Shown: positions 16,005 through 25,174 of the stretch, piece after piece | How the letters are laid out: each line of letters begins with the position of its first letter | Numbering within the stretch: position 1 is the stretch's first letter | DNA from: Fictibacillus norfolkensis | GTDB taxonomy: Bacteria > Bacillota > Bacilli > Bacillales > Fictibacillaceae | Direction: 5' to 3' | DNA length: 64,000 bases | NCBI RefSeq assembly: GCF_014836645.1 | Contig: NZ_JACSQM010000001.1 | Location: 682,001 to 746,000 of the forward strand | Translations under genes and position numbers: made by a program | Notes under the pieces: model-generated | Seen by the model: the letters and a program-made list of their open reading frames with translations, nothing else | Told to the model about the DNA's origin: nothing | Databases searched by the model: none

Positions 16005-19000
16005 TTATTGCTGGATGCCTAGTTCTACTAAGATGGTTTCTAGTGTTTTTCCTTTGTAATTCTTTCTTGGTGATGGTGTATCGTCAATATGTTGGTTTTG
16101 CAGGAGATAGTTTCTCTGTACGAATTTCATATCTTTTGCATCTACCTTTCCGTCAAAGTTAATATCCGCGGCACGTTTTCCTGTTCCCCACGCATTTTGA
16201 ATCTCGATGGCATCATGGATGTCGATCACGTTGTCTTGATTCACGTCTCCCGCTTTTACATCGAGCGCAGTAATAAAGCGGCTTTGTGCGTATAATTCAC
16301 CTTTGTGTTCGAAACCGATATACAAATCTCCTTTGGTTAGGAAATGTCCTGGCACCCTCATTTCCACCGTGAACGCTTCTTTTTGAAGTGGAAGTTTGTC
16401 GTACTTGTACTGACCGTTATCTGCGATGCGTGTAGATGGATCATGTGCGTTCCCTTCTGCATCGATAATTTGAACAGATCCTCCTACTTTCGTCCAATCG
16501 CGTCTCTCTGTAACGGTTCCTTCCTCGTTCTCGAAGCCTTCAGGCGTTACATAGCCGTTTGCGGTAGAGAACTGCGGTTTTACTTTCCAACTTAACTGAG
16601 CTTGCAGGACCGTTGATGTTTTAGCATTGTTATCTGTTACTTTTACAATGGGTGCTACTGCAGCTCGTGTCGCATAATAATCATCACTTACTTTTAACGT
16701 CACTTCTACTAGCTCGGCGTGATCTAGCGTTTCGCTACCATCATTGAATCCAACTGTTACGATTCCATCTTTCACTTCAATAGATGCTTTGTCTTTAAAA
16801 GCGTCTGTTAGTTTAGCATCAACAAGAGAGACCGCGCCAAAGCTATTATTGTCAAAGTTCCATTCCGCTTTGGTCAGATCATTTAAGTTATCCAATACTA
16901 GTGTGGCTTTTACCATTTCTCCGGTTTTCAGTGGCGCATTTTTACTCTTCGTATAGGAAACCGGTGTGCCCTCTTTTACAAAATAGTAATTCTTCTGCGC
17001 AGCCGGATTACCTGCCAGATCGAAACCGTCCATCCGGAAGTTAAGTGCCGTTACGTTTTCGTTCATCGCGATCTCATCTACTAAAGGATCGTTAATTTTG
17101 ATGTCAAACGGATATGTCTCTTGACCTGGCTTGTATTCTAAGAACGGAGAATCACCATCAAGTGAGCTTTCAAACGTAGGCTCATCAATATCGATGAACA
17201 CATGTCGATAATCTGTTAGTTGTTTACCAGTGGCTGTTGTTGAAATAAACTTCAGCTTATAGTGACCGGCTGGTGCGTAAGAAATCTCAGAATCAATCGG
17301 TTCTGTTTTATCACCCGTAAATTTGTTGTACATGCCATTAAATGCGTTTAGCACGTAATAACTTTGGTTTTCGTTACGACCCTCTAGATTCATAGTACCG
17401 ATTAAGCCCAGATCTTTCCCTGACTTTCCGTCTTGAAGGACGACTTCCATCTTCTCCATCGGAGACTTAAAGTTAAATTCCATGCCCGTGTAGATGGCAC
17501 GATACCCAAAGAATCCTCCCGTATTCAAATAGTTCGGTGCGATTGCTGGAGTTGAAAGCTCTAATTTGTTATAGCCCTCTTCCGTAATACGAACACTGAA
17601 TGGAATTCTGTAGTGTTCAGCTGCTTTCGATTGATTTGTCAGCTTGATGTATCCTTCGTAAATGCCCTCTTTTGCTTTCTTAGGAATATTGATCCCTGCT
17701 GACACCTTTTTAAAATCGTCACCGGCAATCTTGATTTCGTCTGGAATAGAGATCTCGATTCCGTTCTTCTTCAAGCTTGGCGACCCTTTTGTTTCTTCTA
17801 CTTCCACTTTGAACGTCTTCTTCACTTTTTCATTGTTCTCAACCGTAATGGATTTCTTTAGTGACAGCTTTTTACCTGCATAATGACTTCCGTACGCGAT
17901 TCCACCTGTCCGTTCTTTAATTTTCACGAGATTTGTAGAACTAGGAATCAACGTTTCATCGTTCACTTGAAAACTTGTTCCGCTGTATACAGCCTGATAA
18001 GGATCTACACGTCCTGCTCCTACTTCAAATACTGAATAATCTCCGTTGAGTGAATCAGCTGTGTTCATTAAGATGGTTTTAACATCCTCAGGCTCTAAGT
18101 TAGGATTAGCATCGAGCATCAGCGCTGCGATTCCTGCTGTGTGCGGAGCAGCCATCGATGTTCCGGAATAATGGGAATACGCGTAATCATAGTTTTCTTG
18201 GTTCGCTGGGTTCACCATATATGACGGAACCGTAGAAAGAACGGCAACACCAGGTGCTGTAACTTCCGGCTTCATATCGTACGTCTGTCTGGCTGGACCT
18301 CTCGAACTGAATGCGGCTAAGCGATCGCCTTCTGTTTGAATCTCAGCATACTTTCCGAACGTAAAACCGAATTTACCTGCAGCGATTTGAGTCTTAATCT
18401 TTTCACCCGCTGCCTTTGTTAAGGAGAATGACGGAATAAATGTTGTAGACTCCCCAAGGTTCGCTTCGATTACTCCATCCACGTTGTTATATAGAAGTAC
18501 TGCTGCTGCACCGTTTTGTTTAGCGAGTGTCACTTTTTCGTTCAAAGTCGTTTCACCGCGAGCGATGAGAGCGATCTTTCCTTTTACATCTTTCCCTGTA
18601 TAATCAGTAGTCTTACCTAGACCCACGTCAACAAGATCGTATGACTTACCTGACAGTTCGTTCAATCGATCAGCATAATGACGGGCTAATCCTGTTAGTT
18701 GAAGTCCACTCTCACTGCCCACTGATCCTGTAAAAGAAGCGACTGTCATCGGTACGTCACTCGCTCCAATCGTAAGCGCTAATGCAGCAGCACCAGGAGA
18801 ACCAAGAGTGTATGGGTTCGGACCTGAATTTCCAGCAGATACGACAGCTGTCACATCATTAAGAACCGCATAGTTGATCGCTGTACTCGTCGGATAATAA
18901 GGATCATTGATACCGGCACCTAACGAAAGGTTGATCACGTCCATCCCGTCTTTAACAGCTTTCTCGATCCCCGCGATAATGCCTTCAGAAGAGCCAGTCC

Positions 19001-19958
19001 CGTACGGTCCTAATACACGATACGCATAGATATCAGCATCTGGCGCCACACCTTGAACGGATACATTTGGATTTGAGCCTTGTCCTGCTATCGTTCCCGC
19101 TACATGCGTGCCATGCGACGTGTAATACGCATTGCCGTTAAACTCTGGTTTTTTAGAATCTTGCCAGTTTTTATACGTCGTTTCCATCGGATCGTTGTCG
19201 TTATCGACAAAATCGTATCCGCCTTTAAACACTTCTTTTAAGTCTGGATGATTGTAGTCGATCCCTGTGTCTAAGATCCCTACCTTCACACCCTCACCTG
19301 TGATGCCCTCGTTATGTAGCTGATCAATTTTCAAGTAAGGAATGCTCTCTACAGATGTTCCAGCACTGTTGCTGTTCAGAGCTTTATCTTCGCCCATCGC
19401 GATCGGATCCACTTTAAACGTTACATCTTTATAAACCGCCTTAACGGCTGCTGATTGTAGAAGTGCTTCTACCTGATTGGCAGGCAGTTTCATCGCCACA
19501 CCGTTATATACGGTTTTGTATGTGGATGTAATTCTGTGTGTTGATTTTTTTGTCATGGGTGCGACAGATGGAATGAGTTTCTCAACATCCTTCTTAAATT
19601 GAGCATGCTCTTGATCTACTTTGCTGTCAGCTTGTTGGCGTGAGATTTTTTTCCCTTTTAACTGAGCATCTAACACTGCAGCTTGTCCAGGCTTTGATCG
19701 GAATTGAACGATTACAGAGATTTCTTTTTCGTTCTGCAGTTCTTCTTTCTTAAAGCCTTGAAGACCTTCGACATCTGTCAGTTCGAGCTGTTTTAAAGCT
19801 TCTCTTTGTTTAGCGGTAAGAGATGCTAGAATATTCTCGGCTTTAAATGGAGCAGCACTTGTTTGCTGTGTGAACATCGTCGTGTTTGGCGATAGCAGTA
19901 ATCCTGCAGCTAATGTAAGGGCAGTAGATTTTTTAATAAAGGATATCTTTTTCATCAT
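16005..19958 (-). CDS. Large secreted subtilase (S8) with PA, cohesin-like and dockerin modules
   Basis: 1317 residues, secreted. The order is a signal peptide (1-36), an I9-type inhibitor propeptide (about 78-183) and the S8 catalytic domain. Catalytic residues are Asp230 (GILDTGID), His282 (SHGTHVAG), oxyanion Asn377 (SAGNSGP) and Ser601 (SGTSMAAPH). A PA domain is inserted at about 420-540. Fn3-like and other beta modules follow. A segment near 1050-1160 (VKATLVLDNLNDLTKAEWNFDNNSFGAVSL...) looks cohesin-like. Residues 1236-1290 form a type I dockerin (GDVNQDNVIDIHDAIEIQNA ... ADINFDGKVDAKDMKFVQRNYL) with two calcium loops. It resembles Vpr-type proteases but is much longer. It is divergent from an RRNPP regulator, which may control it. 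Confidence 0.93.
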   Translation of the reverse strand: MMKKISFIKKSTALTLAAGLLLSPNTTMFTQQTSAAPFKAENILASLTAKQREALKQLELTDVEGLQGFKKEELQNEKEISVIVQFRSKPGQAAVLDAQLKGKKISRQQADSKVDQEHAQFKKDVEKLIPSVAPMTKKSTHRITSTYKTVYNGVAMKLPANQVEALLQSAAVKAVYKDVTFKVDPIAMGEDKALNSNSAGTSVESIPYLKIDQLHNEGITGEGVKVGILDTGIDYNHPDLKEVFKGGYDFVDNDNDPMETTYKNWQDSKKPEFNGNAYYTSHGTHVAGTIAGQGSNPNVSVQGVAPDADIYAYRVLGPYGTGSSEGIIAGIEKAVKDGMDVINLSLGAGINDPYYPTSTAINYAVLNDVTAVVSAGNSGPNPYTLGSPGAAALALTIGASDVPMTVASFTGSVGSESGLQLTGLARHYADRLNELSGKSYDLVDVGLGKTTDYTGKDVKGKIALIARGETTLNEKVTLAKQNGAAAVLLYNNVDGVIEANLGESTTFIPSFSLTKAAGEKIKTQIAAGKFGFTFGKYAEIQTEGDRLAAFSSRGPARQTYDMKPEVTAPGVAVLSTVPSYMVNPANQENYDYAYSHYSGTSMAAPHTAGIAALMLDANPNLEPEDVKTILMNTADSLNGDYSVFEVGAGRVDPYQAVYSGTSFQVNDETLIPSSTNLVKIKERTGGIAYGSHYAGKKLSLKKSITVENNEKVKKTFKVEVEETKGSPSLKKNGIEISIPDEIKIAGDDFKKVSAGINIPKKAKEGIYEGYIKLTNQSKAAEHYRIPFSVRITEEGYNKLELSTPAIAPNYLNTGGFFGYRAIYTGMEFNFKSPMEKMEVVLQDGKSGKDLGLIGTMNLEGRNENQSYYVLNAFNGMYNKFTGDKTEPIDSEISYAPAGHYKLKFISTTATGKQLTDYRHVFIDIDEPTFESSLDGDSPFLEYKPGQETYPFDIKINDPLVDEIAMNENVTALNFRMDGFDLAGNPAAQKNYYFVKEGTPVSYTKSKNAPLKTGEMVKATLVLDNLNDLTKAEWNFDNNSFGAVSLVDAKLTDAFKDKASIEVKDGIVTVGFNDGSETLDHAELVEVTLKVSDDYYATRAAVAPIVKVTDNNAKTSTVLQAQLSWKVKPQFSTANGYVTPEGFENEEGTVTERRDWTKVGGSVQIIDAEGNAHDPSTRIADNGQYKYDKLPLQKEAFTVEMRVPGHFLTKGDLYIGFEHKGELYAQSRFITALDVKAGDVNQDNVIDIHDAIEIQNAWGTGKRAADINFDGKVDAKDMKFVQRNYLLQNQHIDDTPSPRKNYKGKTLETILVELGIQQ

Positions 19959-20302
19959 TTCCCTGCTTTCTTTGTGATTAATGATTTTTCAACCCGTAAT
20001 TTATATATGAATCTCTTAGATGTGAAATTTTCCTAGCAAAACAATAAGACTTGTATCCTCCTTTCTACTTTTTTGAATTTTTTGTAGATTCAAATGTAAT
20101 TGTAAGTGCAAGAACGCCCTGCCGCTATCGGGGTTTTGCACATGACTCGCTACCTATATCAACACAGAACTTAATGAATTTTTACTCTAAAATGAGGTGA
20201 GAAATAGGGAAATAGACTTAAAAAACGTCTAACTGATTTGGGGTTTTCTTTAGTAGAATAGAAAAAGTAGAGAATTTTTTAAAAGAGATAGGGGGTCATC
20301 TC
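19959..20302. promoter_or_regulatory. Divergent spacer between subtilase and RRNPP regulator
   Basis: 344 bases with no convincing small gene. An imperfect inverted repeat, GTGCAA (20106) / TTGCAC (20136), encloses a GC-rich loop and stands out from AT-rich surroundings. It is a candidate regulator site or attenuator. The only tiny plus-strand frame (eight codons near 20174) has no ribosome binding site. Confidence 0.35.
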
Positions 20303-21547
20303 ATGCTTGAAGGAAAAATCATAAAATTCTATCGTGAACTTAGAAATATGACACAAAAAGAGCTCGGAGACGGAATTTGTTCAGGGACACATGTGAGTAA
20401 GATCGAACGTGGCCTGACTGAGGTTTCCGACGAAACGATCCAGTTTTTAGCCGACCGACTACAGATCGATATTCAAAATGAGATGAATTTGTACAGAAAC
20501 GTGGAACTTCTCTTAAAAAAGTGGGAAGAAGCAATCATCATGAAGCTGGATGTTAAAACAGAAACCATTAAGAAGCAACTCGAACAGATTGCTTTGTTGC
20601 AGATTCCAGATTTTTATCGCACCCACACCCTTTTATTAACACGTTATTACATACTGACGGAACAGCAAGGGAAAGTAGAAACGCTTCTTCAAGAGATGGA
20701 TAAGTGGACTGAACTCTCACATCGTGATAAAAGCATGCTTCTGCATATTAAAGGGATCTATGGACTTCAAATGAAGCATGATTATTACGAAGCGATCGAT
20801 CTCTTAAAACAGGTCGATCCTACCTTCTACAACAACCCGGAATATTATTATCATATGGCCGTCGCTTATCACTCTACCAATTCTCGCGTGCTTTCGTATT
20901 ATTACGCTAGCAAAGCACTTAGTTACTTTGAAAAATCGCACTGCTACGCTCGAGTGATTGAAACCGAAATGCTCATGTTAATTCAAATCGAACAAGAGCC
21001 AACTAGCGGCCCTCAAAACGAAAAATATATAGAACTGATCGAAATGTGTGAGAACTTCGGCTTGGAGAAACAAAAAGCGCTTCTTCTTCACAACTTCGGC
21101 TATCACTCGATCCTTCATGGCAATTTTGAAGATGCGTGTCAGTACTACAAAGAATCGATGCAGCTAAAAGATCCTAGCACTTCTAACTACTTAGGCTCTC
21201 TCGAGGGATATGTGAACGCGGCAACTCTTTTAGGAAAAGAACCTGCTACAAACATTCTTCAGCTCGCCGAAAGAGGGTTGAAAACAGCTCAAGAGAACGG
21301 AAGCACAACCTTTGTTCACTTCTTTCAGATGCATATCTATCGATTAAAAAAGCAAAACGACGAATATCATGACTACCTTGAAACAGAACTGTATCCACAT
21401 CTTAAGAAACTAGGTTATGTTTTACCCGCTGAACACTATGAGATCATTCTGTTTGATTTTTATAATAAAAATGGCGATGTTTGCCGGGCGAATGAATATG
21501 CCAAATACATTGCGGACAAGAATCGACGTACGAATCAGTTTGTTTAA
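20303..21547 (+). CDS. RRNPP-type HTH/TPR transcriptional regulator
   Basis: 414 residues. The N-terminus is an XRE-type helix-turn-helix (IIKFYRELRNMTQKELGDGICSGTHVSKIERGLTEVSDETIQFLADRL, about residues 5-55). The rest is a TPR solenoid (repeated YxxAIDLLKQ, YYYHMAVAYHSTNSRVLSYYYASKALSYF, FEDACQYYKESMQL). This matches the PlcR/NprR/Rgg class, whose members respond to secreted short peptides and often switch on protease genes. Here the divergent neighbour is a large secreted protease, so control of that gene is plausible. No cognate peptide gene follows: a terminator begins 15 bases after the stop. ATG is preceded by GGGGGTC. Confidence 0.82.
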   Translation: MLEGKIIKFYRELRNMTQKELGDGICSGTHVSKIERGLTEVSDETIQFLADRLQIDIQNEMNLYRNVELLLKKWEEAIIMKLDVKTETIKKQLEQIALLQIPDFYRTHTLLLTRYYILTEQQGKVETLLQEMDKWTELSHRDKSMLLHIKGIYGLQMKHDYYEAIDLLKQVDPTFYNNPEYYYHMAVAYHSTNSRVLSYYYASKALSYFEKSHCYARVIETEMLMLIQIEQEPTSGPQNEKYIELIEMCENFGLEKQKALLLHNFGYHSILHGNFEDACQYYKESMQLKDPSTSNYLGSLEGYVNAATLLGKEPATNILQLAERGLKTAQENGSTTFVHFFQMHIYRLKKQNDEYHDYLETELYPHLKKLGYVLPAEHYEIILFDFYNKNGDVCRANEYAKYIADKNRRTNQFV

Positions 21548-21562
21548 AAAAGTACATAAAGA

Positions 21563-21595
21563 AAGGAAGCCGTAGTGGGCTTCCTTTTTCGTTTT
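21563..21595 (+). terminator. Terminator of the RRNPP gene (probably bidirectional)
   Basis: AAGGAAGCC / GGCTTCCTT stem with a six-base loop followed by TTTTTCGTTTTTT. It also lies directly after tatC on the other strand. Confidence 0.85.
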
Positions 21596-22366
21596 TTATG
21601 AAGGACGTCTCATCTGCACGACCTTATTTTCTTCTTCCATGGCGAGCTGTTCTTTCGCGAGCTTCTTCTTATAGACCACGCGTGACAGCATGATGCTGAT
21701 CTCATAGAGGACAAGTAGTGGGATGACGACTAGGAAATCTGATACTAAGTCTGGCGGTGTGATCAAGACAGCAACGACCACAAGTCCGAAGTACGAGACT
21801 TTTCTAGCTTTTGTTAAGACGTGTGGATTTAAGATGCCAAGCGACGTTAGGAACATAACCACTAACGGAATCTCAAACAAAAAGCCGAACGGAAGCGTTA
21901 GATTCATCATGAACTTAAAGTATTTTTCTGAAGTGAAGAACGTTTGAAAGTGCCCTTCCGATAAGCTCAACAGAAAATTTAAAACCATTGGGTACACGAT
22001 AAAATATCCGAATGATAAACCTAGTACAAATAAGAAAAATAGTGCTGGAATATAGGACAGCGTCACCTTCTGCTCTCTCTTACTCAATGCCGGTTTGATG
22101 AACATCCACGTCTGATGCGCGGCAACCGGAATGGTGAACGCGATCGCAATGACACCAGATATCATAAAATACACCCATAAAATCTCGCTTGGCCCAAGAA
22201 CAGCAAGCTGCTGATCCAAATCACGAATCAGCCAGTCATAAATCGGCTGAACGTAGAAAAATGAAACAGAAAGAACGGTTATGAATACGGCGAGCGTGAT
22301 AATAATACGTTTTCTAAGCTCACCAAGGTGTTCAACGAAGTACATATCTTCAGCTTTCATCACCAT
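21596..22366 (-). CDS. tatC: TatC, twin-arginine translocase receptor subunit
   Basis: 256 residues with six membrane helices. The TatC signatures are visible: FVEHLGELRKRIIITLAVFI at the start, then FIKPALSKREQK, FLFVLGLSFGYFIVYPMVLNFLLS, and LPFGFLFEIPLVVMFLTSLGI. It recognises RR-signal peptides of folded proteins. It is downstream of tatA and the PhoX-like gene, all minus-strand. The spacer to tatA is 293 bases and holds a terminator plus array D, so tatC likely has its own promoter. An in-frame upstream Met pair (MVMKAEDMYFVEHL) leaves the exact start open. Confidence 0.93.
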   Translation of the reverse strand: MVMKAEDMYFVEHLGELRKRIIITLAVFITVLSVSFFYVQPIYDWLIRDLDQQLAVLGPSEILWVYFMISGVIAIAFTIPVAAHQTWMFIKPALSKREQKVTLSYIPALFFLFVLGLSFGYFIVYPMVLNFLLSLSEGHFQTFFTSEKYFKFMMNLTLPFGFLFEIPLVVMFLTSLGILNPHVLTKARKVSYFGLVVVAVLITPPDLVSDFLVVIPLLVLYEISIMLSRVVYKKKLAKEQLAMEEENKVVQMRRPS

Positions 22367-22464
22367 ACAGCCTCCTTTCTTTAATTAGCGGTTCTGGTTT
22401 TCGAAATAATAACTCTCAAAACTTACATTCACTAATACGTGCTAGGGTATTCAGGGAATTATTT

Positions 22465-22580
22465 CGAGAAATTTTAATAATAATCCTAGAAATTTTGCCA
22501 TTATTACGGCGAGTTTTCGATATAATCCGGCGAGTTTGGCACATTTATCGGCGAGTCTACAAAACTCGACTAGCATAAAC
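22465..22580. repeat. Array D: CGGCGAG-type repeats, exact 21-bp period
   Basis: Clear cores CGGCGAG at 22507, 22528 and 22549, each 21 bases apart. Degenerate units extend the same phase: CGAGAAATTTT at 22465, CTAGAAATTTT at 22486 and CTAGCAT at 22570. The array lies between tatC and the tatA terminator. Confidence 0.8.
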
Positions 22581-22613
22581 GATTCAATACCCTCACCCCA
22601 ACTTTACATTCAA

Positions 22614-22647
22614 ACAAAAAGATGCGGACTCTAACCGCGCCCGCATC
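22614..22647 (-). terminator. Terminator of tatA
   Basis: GATGCGG / CCGCATC stem followed on the minus strand by TTTTTGTTTG. Confidence 0.85.
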
Positions 22648-22659
22648 TTCCATTTTTCT

Positions 22660-22845
22660 TTATTTAGACTGCGGCTTTTCTTCTTTTTCATCCGAAGACA
22701 TGAGGTCTTTTGCTGAGTTTTTGAACTCGCGAAGCGTGCTTCCGAATGCTCGTCCGATCTCTGGCAGTTTAGATGGTCCGAAAATAATAAGCGCAATGAT
22801 TAAGATTAAGATCAAGCCTGGTACTCCGATGTTTGTGAAACCCAT
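22660..22845 (-). CDS. tatA: TatA, twin-arginine translocase pore subunit
   Basis: 61 residues. One N-terminal membrane helix ([17 protein letters not shown]) is followed by the [27 protein letters not shown] amphipathic helix that defines the TatA/TatE family, and a charged tail. It oligomerises to form the protein-conducting element with TatC. The gene sits between the PhoX-like substrate gene and tatC, as in the phoD-tatAd-tatCd locus of B. subtilis. The ribosome binding site is GGAGGCGATC. Confidence 0.93.
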   Translation of the reverse strand: MGFTNIGVPGLILILIIALIIFGPSKLPEIGRAFGSTLREFKNSAKDLMSSDEKEEKPQSK

Positions 22846-22905
22846 GTAGATCGCCTCCTCAAATTTTGGTGATCATTTGTGATTTTATTTTCTTGTCTCA
22901 AAAAA

Positions 22906-24537
22906 TTAAAACTTGAAACCAGTAATAGCTACAACAGATGGACGTGGCGTGTTGCCACCTCGAACTTGCGGCCACGTGCTTGTAGGATTAGCTTTATCTT
23001 TCGTTTCTTCACCAGGGTGCTGAATACTTAGGAACAACGTTTTTTCGTTCGGGGTGAAAGATGGTCCTGTTAACTCTGCTTCTTTTGGAGCAGATGCAAA
23101 CTGGAACGCCTCTCCTTTGTCACGGCCGATCGTAGGAATCATGAACATACCGTTGTTACCAAAGCTTGTCCACGCACCAGAATTCAGCTTACTTGAAGAA
23201 ATATCAGTTACTGTCCAAAGGTTTGCATTTGAATCGAACGTTAGATTGTCTGGTGCACTGAATCCGCTTTGACGACCTCCTGCTGCAAAGATCTCAAATT
23301 CAAAGCTCTCTGCACCATGATCTTCGTCTTTTTCAAAAAAGCGTGTGATGTGACCGTGAATGTTGCCGTGTTTGTCGTTGTTCGTGTGTGCGATGAATAC
23401 TGTCCCATCAAGTGGTGAAATCTCCACATCTTCCGGGCGATCTGTCGGTGTAGCGCCTAGAAGGATTGCAGCATCATGTGAGTTAACCACTACATCGCCC
23501 TGTGTTTTGAACTTTTCTAAAAGGTCAGCTTTCCCTGCTGCTTTTTCACGAACAGCTTCGATCGTTAATGGAAGCCATCTGCCGTTTGCAAGATCTGCTG
23601 CATAAAGTGTTCCCTCTTCTAAAAGCTTGCTGTTGTCTTTCCCTTTTGCTGCAGCATACTTGCCTTTACTCACAAACTTGTACACACAAGCATCCTTTTT
23701 GTCATCTCCCATATAAACAACGACTCGTCCATCGTTCGAGATTCCAACGCTTGCATTTTCATGGTTGAAGCGTCCAAGAGCCGTGTGCTTTCTTACTTTA
23801 AAGTTCGGGTTAAAAGGATCGACTTCAATCACCCAGCCATAATGCGTTTGATCGAGGTTAGCTGCTTTTGAAGTATCTTCGAAATTTTCTTCACACGATA
23901 ATACGGTGTTCCATGGCGTACGTCCGCCAGAACAGTTTGCAAACGTTCCTTGTGCCGTAGTTGCACCGTTTACAGCTGACGTACCTTTCGCTGGGCCTGT
24001 TAGTACGAAAGGTGTAAGTCCTGTTACACGTCGTGCGTAAATCGAATTTTTTTCCATTACCCACTTGCCGTTCTTCACTTTCACTTCAATAATAGAACCG
24101 CCTTGATTGTAGAGCATCTTCTCGATCTGAGCAGGAGTATACTTATCGTTTACTTTTTCACCTTCTACATATAATGGGTTCGTATACTCATGATTTACCC
24201 ATAGCAAACCATGTTCACTGGATTTGTCAATTGGAAAGTACATCGTAAAATCATTGTTGAATCCAAACGTGTCACCTTTTTTATTAATGACATCACCATA
24301 AGATGCAATCACTTCATATTTATATCCTTTTGGTAGAACAAGATCGTCTTTATCCGTTGGTGCGATCGGGTGAAACTTAAACCCTTTTTTACGAGGTTTC
24401 ATGCGCATTAAGCTATCTGACTGAGCATTTGCTGTCTCTGATAAAGCACCTAACCCTGTAGTAGCTGCAGCAAGTGCCGTTGCGCCTGTACCCAAGTATG
24501 TTAAAAAGGTTCTTCTATCCAATGGCTTCTTTTCCAT
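22906..24537 (-). CDS. PhoX-like (DUF839) Tat-exported alkaline phosphatase
   Basis: 543 residues. The N-terminus carries a Tat signal (LDRRTFLTYLGTGATALAAATTGLG, cleavage about residue 38). The rest fits the PhoX/DUF839 family of calcium/iron phosphatases: WVNHEYTN, NCSGGRTPWNTVLSCEENFED, FNHENASVGISNDGRVVVYMGDD and PEDVEISPLDGTVFIAHTNN. The likely role is to release phosphate from extracellular phosphoesters. ATG at 24537 is preferred to the upstream one because GGGGG lies before it. It is immediately upstream of tatA, and the Tat pair probably exports it. A phosphate-responsive promoter is expected, but only weak TTAACA-like half-sites are visible. Confidence 0.85.
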   Translation of the reverse strand: MEKKPLDRRTFLTYLGTGATALAAATTGLGALSETANAQSDSLMRMKPRKKGFKFHPIAPTDKDDLVLPKGYKYEVIASYGDVINKKGDTFGFNNDFTMYFPIDKSSEHGLLWVNHEYTNPLYVEGEKVNDKYTPAQIEKMLYNQGGSIIEVKVKNGKWVMEKNSIYARRVTGLTPFVLTGPAKGTSAVNGATTAQGTFANCSGGRTPWNTVLSCEENFEDTSKAANLDQTHYGWVIEVDPFNPNFKVRKHTALGRFNHENASVGISNDGRVVVYMGDDKKDACVYKFVSKGKYAAAKGKDNSKLLEEGTLYAADLANGRWLPLTIEAVREKAAGKADLLEKFKTQGDVVVNSHDAAILLGATPTDRPEDVEISPLDGTVFIAHTNNDKHGNIHGHITRFFEKDEDHGAESFEFEIFAAGGRQSGFSAPDNLTFDSNANLWTVTDISSSKLNSGAWTSFGNNGMFMIPTIGRDKGEAFQFASAPKEAELTGPSFTPNEKTLFLSIQHPGEETKDKANPTSTWPQVRGGNTPRPSVVAITGFKF

Positions 24538-24558
24538 GTTATTTCCCCCTAGACCCAT

Positions 24559-24880
24559 AAAATTGATGTTGCACCTATAAGAATACTGTCGAAATGTTAA
24601 GCCACTATGTAGAGGATTTAAACAAACGTTTAAGAATTTTTAGTTTTTTATAAAGTTGCGGCATCACCCGACATAAAATGAACATGGCTAACGATAGAAC
24701 TTCCAAAGAGATACTTACCACATCAAACCTTTTAACTGGTGAAGATTTCTGTTATAGAAAATATAAGTTGGGAAAATAGGGAAATTTACTTTATACTAAA
24801 GTAGACAGATTTCCATGTTTTTTCCCAATACACATTCCAACTTGGATAGGTATAATTAACTAGAGAGCATTATTAGGAGT
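24559..24880. other. Divergent spacer between PhoX-like gene and a 50-residue gene
   Basis: Gene-free. It contains a symmetric ACTTT-ATACT-AAAGT element near 24788, and TATAAT at 24851 for the plus-strand small gene. Possible PhoP-box-like hexamers (TCTACA, TTAACA) lie upstream of the PhoX-like gene, but their spacing does not fit 11 bases. Confidence 0.35.
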
Positions 24881-24886
24881 GAAACG

Positions 24887-25039
24887 ATGCAGATAGAAGT
24901 GGGGAGTTTCGTTATTTATAACGGCCAGGAGTATCAAGTCGTTTGGATTTATGACAATGGAAACGTGGAGATCGTAACAGAGGGACAACCTAGAAAGATC
25001 GAGCTCGTACAAGAGGGAGATCTCACACACATACGATAA
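24887..25039 (+). CDS. 50-residue protein of unknown function
   Basis: Starts MQIEVGSFVIYNGQEYQVVW and ends IELVQEGDLTHIR. It is a compact beta-strand-rich protein with no membrane segment; the motif VGSFVIYNGQEYQVVWIYDNG resembles small SH3-like beta barrels. AGGAGTGAAACG precedes ATG, TATAAT lies 36 bases upstream, and a perfect terminator follows. These make it a real monocistronic gene. It was not matched to a named family. Confidence 0.72.
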   Translation: MQIEVGSFVIYNGQEYQVVWIYDNGNVEIVTEGQPRKIELVQEGDLTHIR

Positions 25040-25041
25040 AA

Positions 25042-25080
25042 AACTTCCGGAAGCAAAAAGTCCGGAAGTTTTGTTTTTGT
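25042..25080 (+). terminator. Terminator of the 50-residue gene
   Basis: Perfect ten-bp stem AACTTCCGGA / TCCGGAAGTT followed by TTGTTTTTGTTTTT. The A-run on the other side makes it potentially bidirectional. Confidence 0.85.
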
Positions 25081-25174
25081 TTTTGTTTTTATTTTTATTC
25101 TTTTTTTTACTGAAGGTTGATTATTGATGTTTATATGCAAATCACTAAATTTTTTGTTCTTAACACCTCGACTA

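Noticed and set aside
20174-20200. Eight-codon peptide as ligand gene for the RRNPP regulator
   Set aside because: No ribosome binding site and no secretion signal.
24559-24700. PhoP boxes upstream of the PhoX-like gene
   Set aside because: TTAACA/TCTACA-like hexamers are present but spacing is 13 and 8 bases rather than 11.
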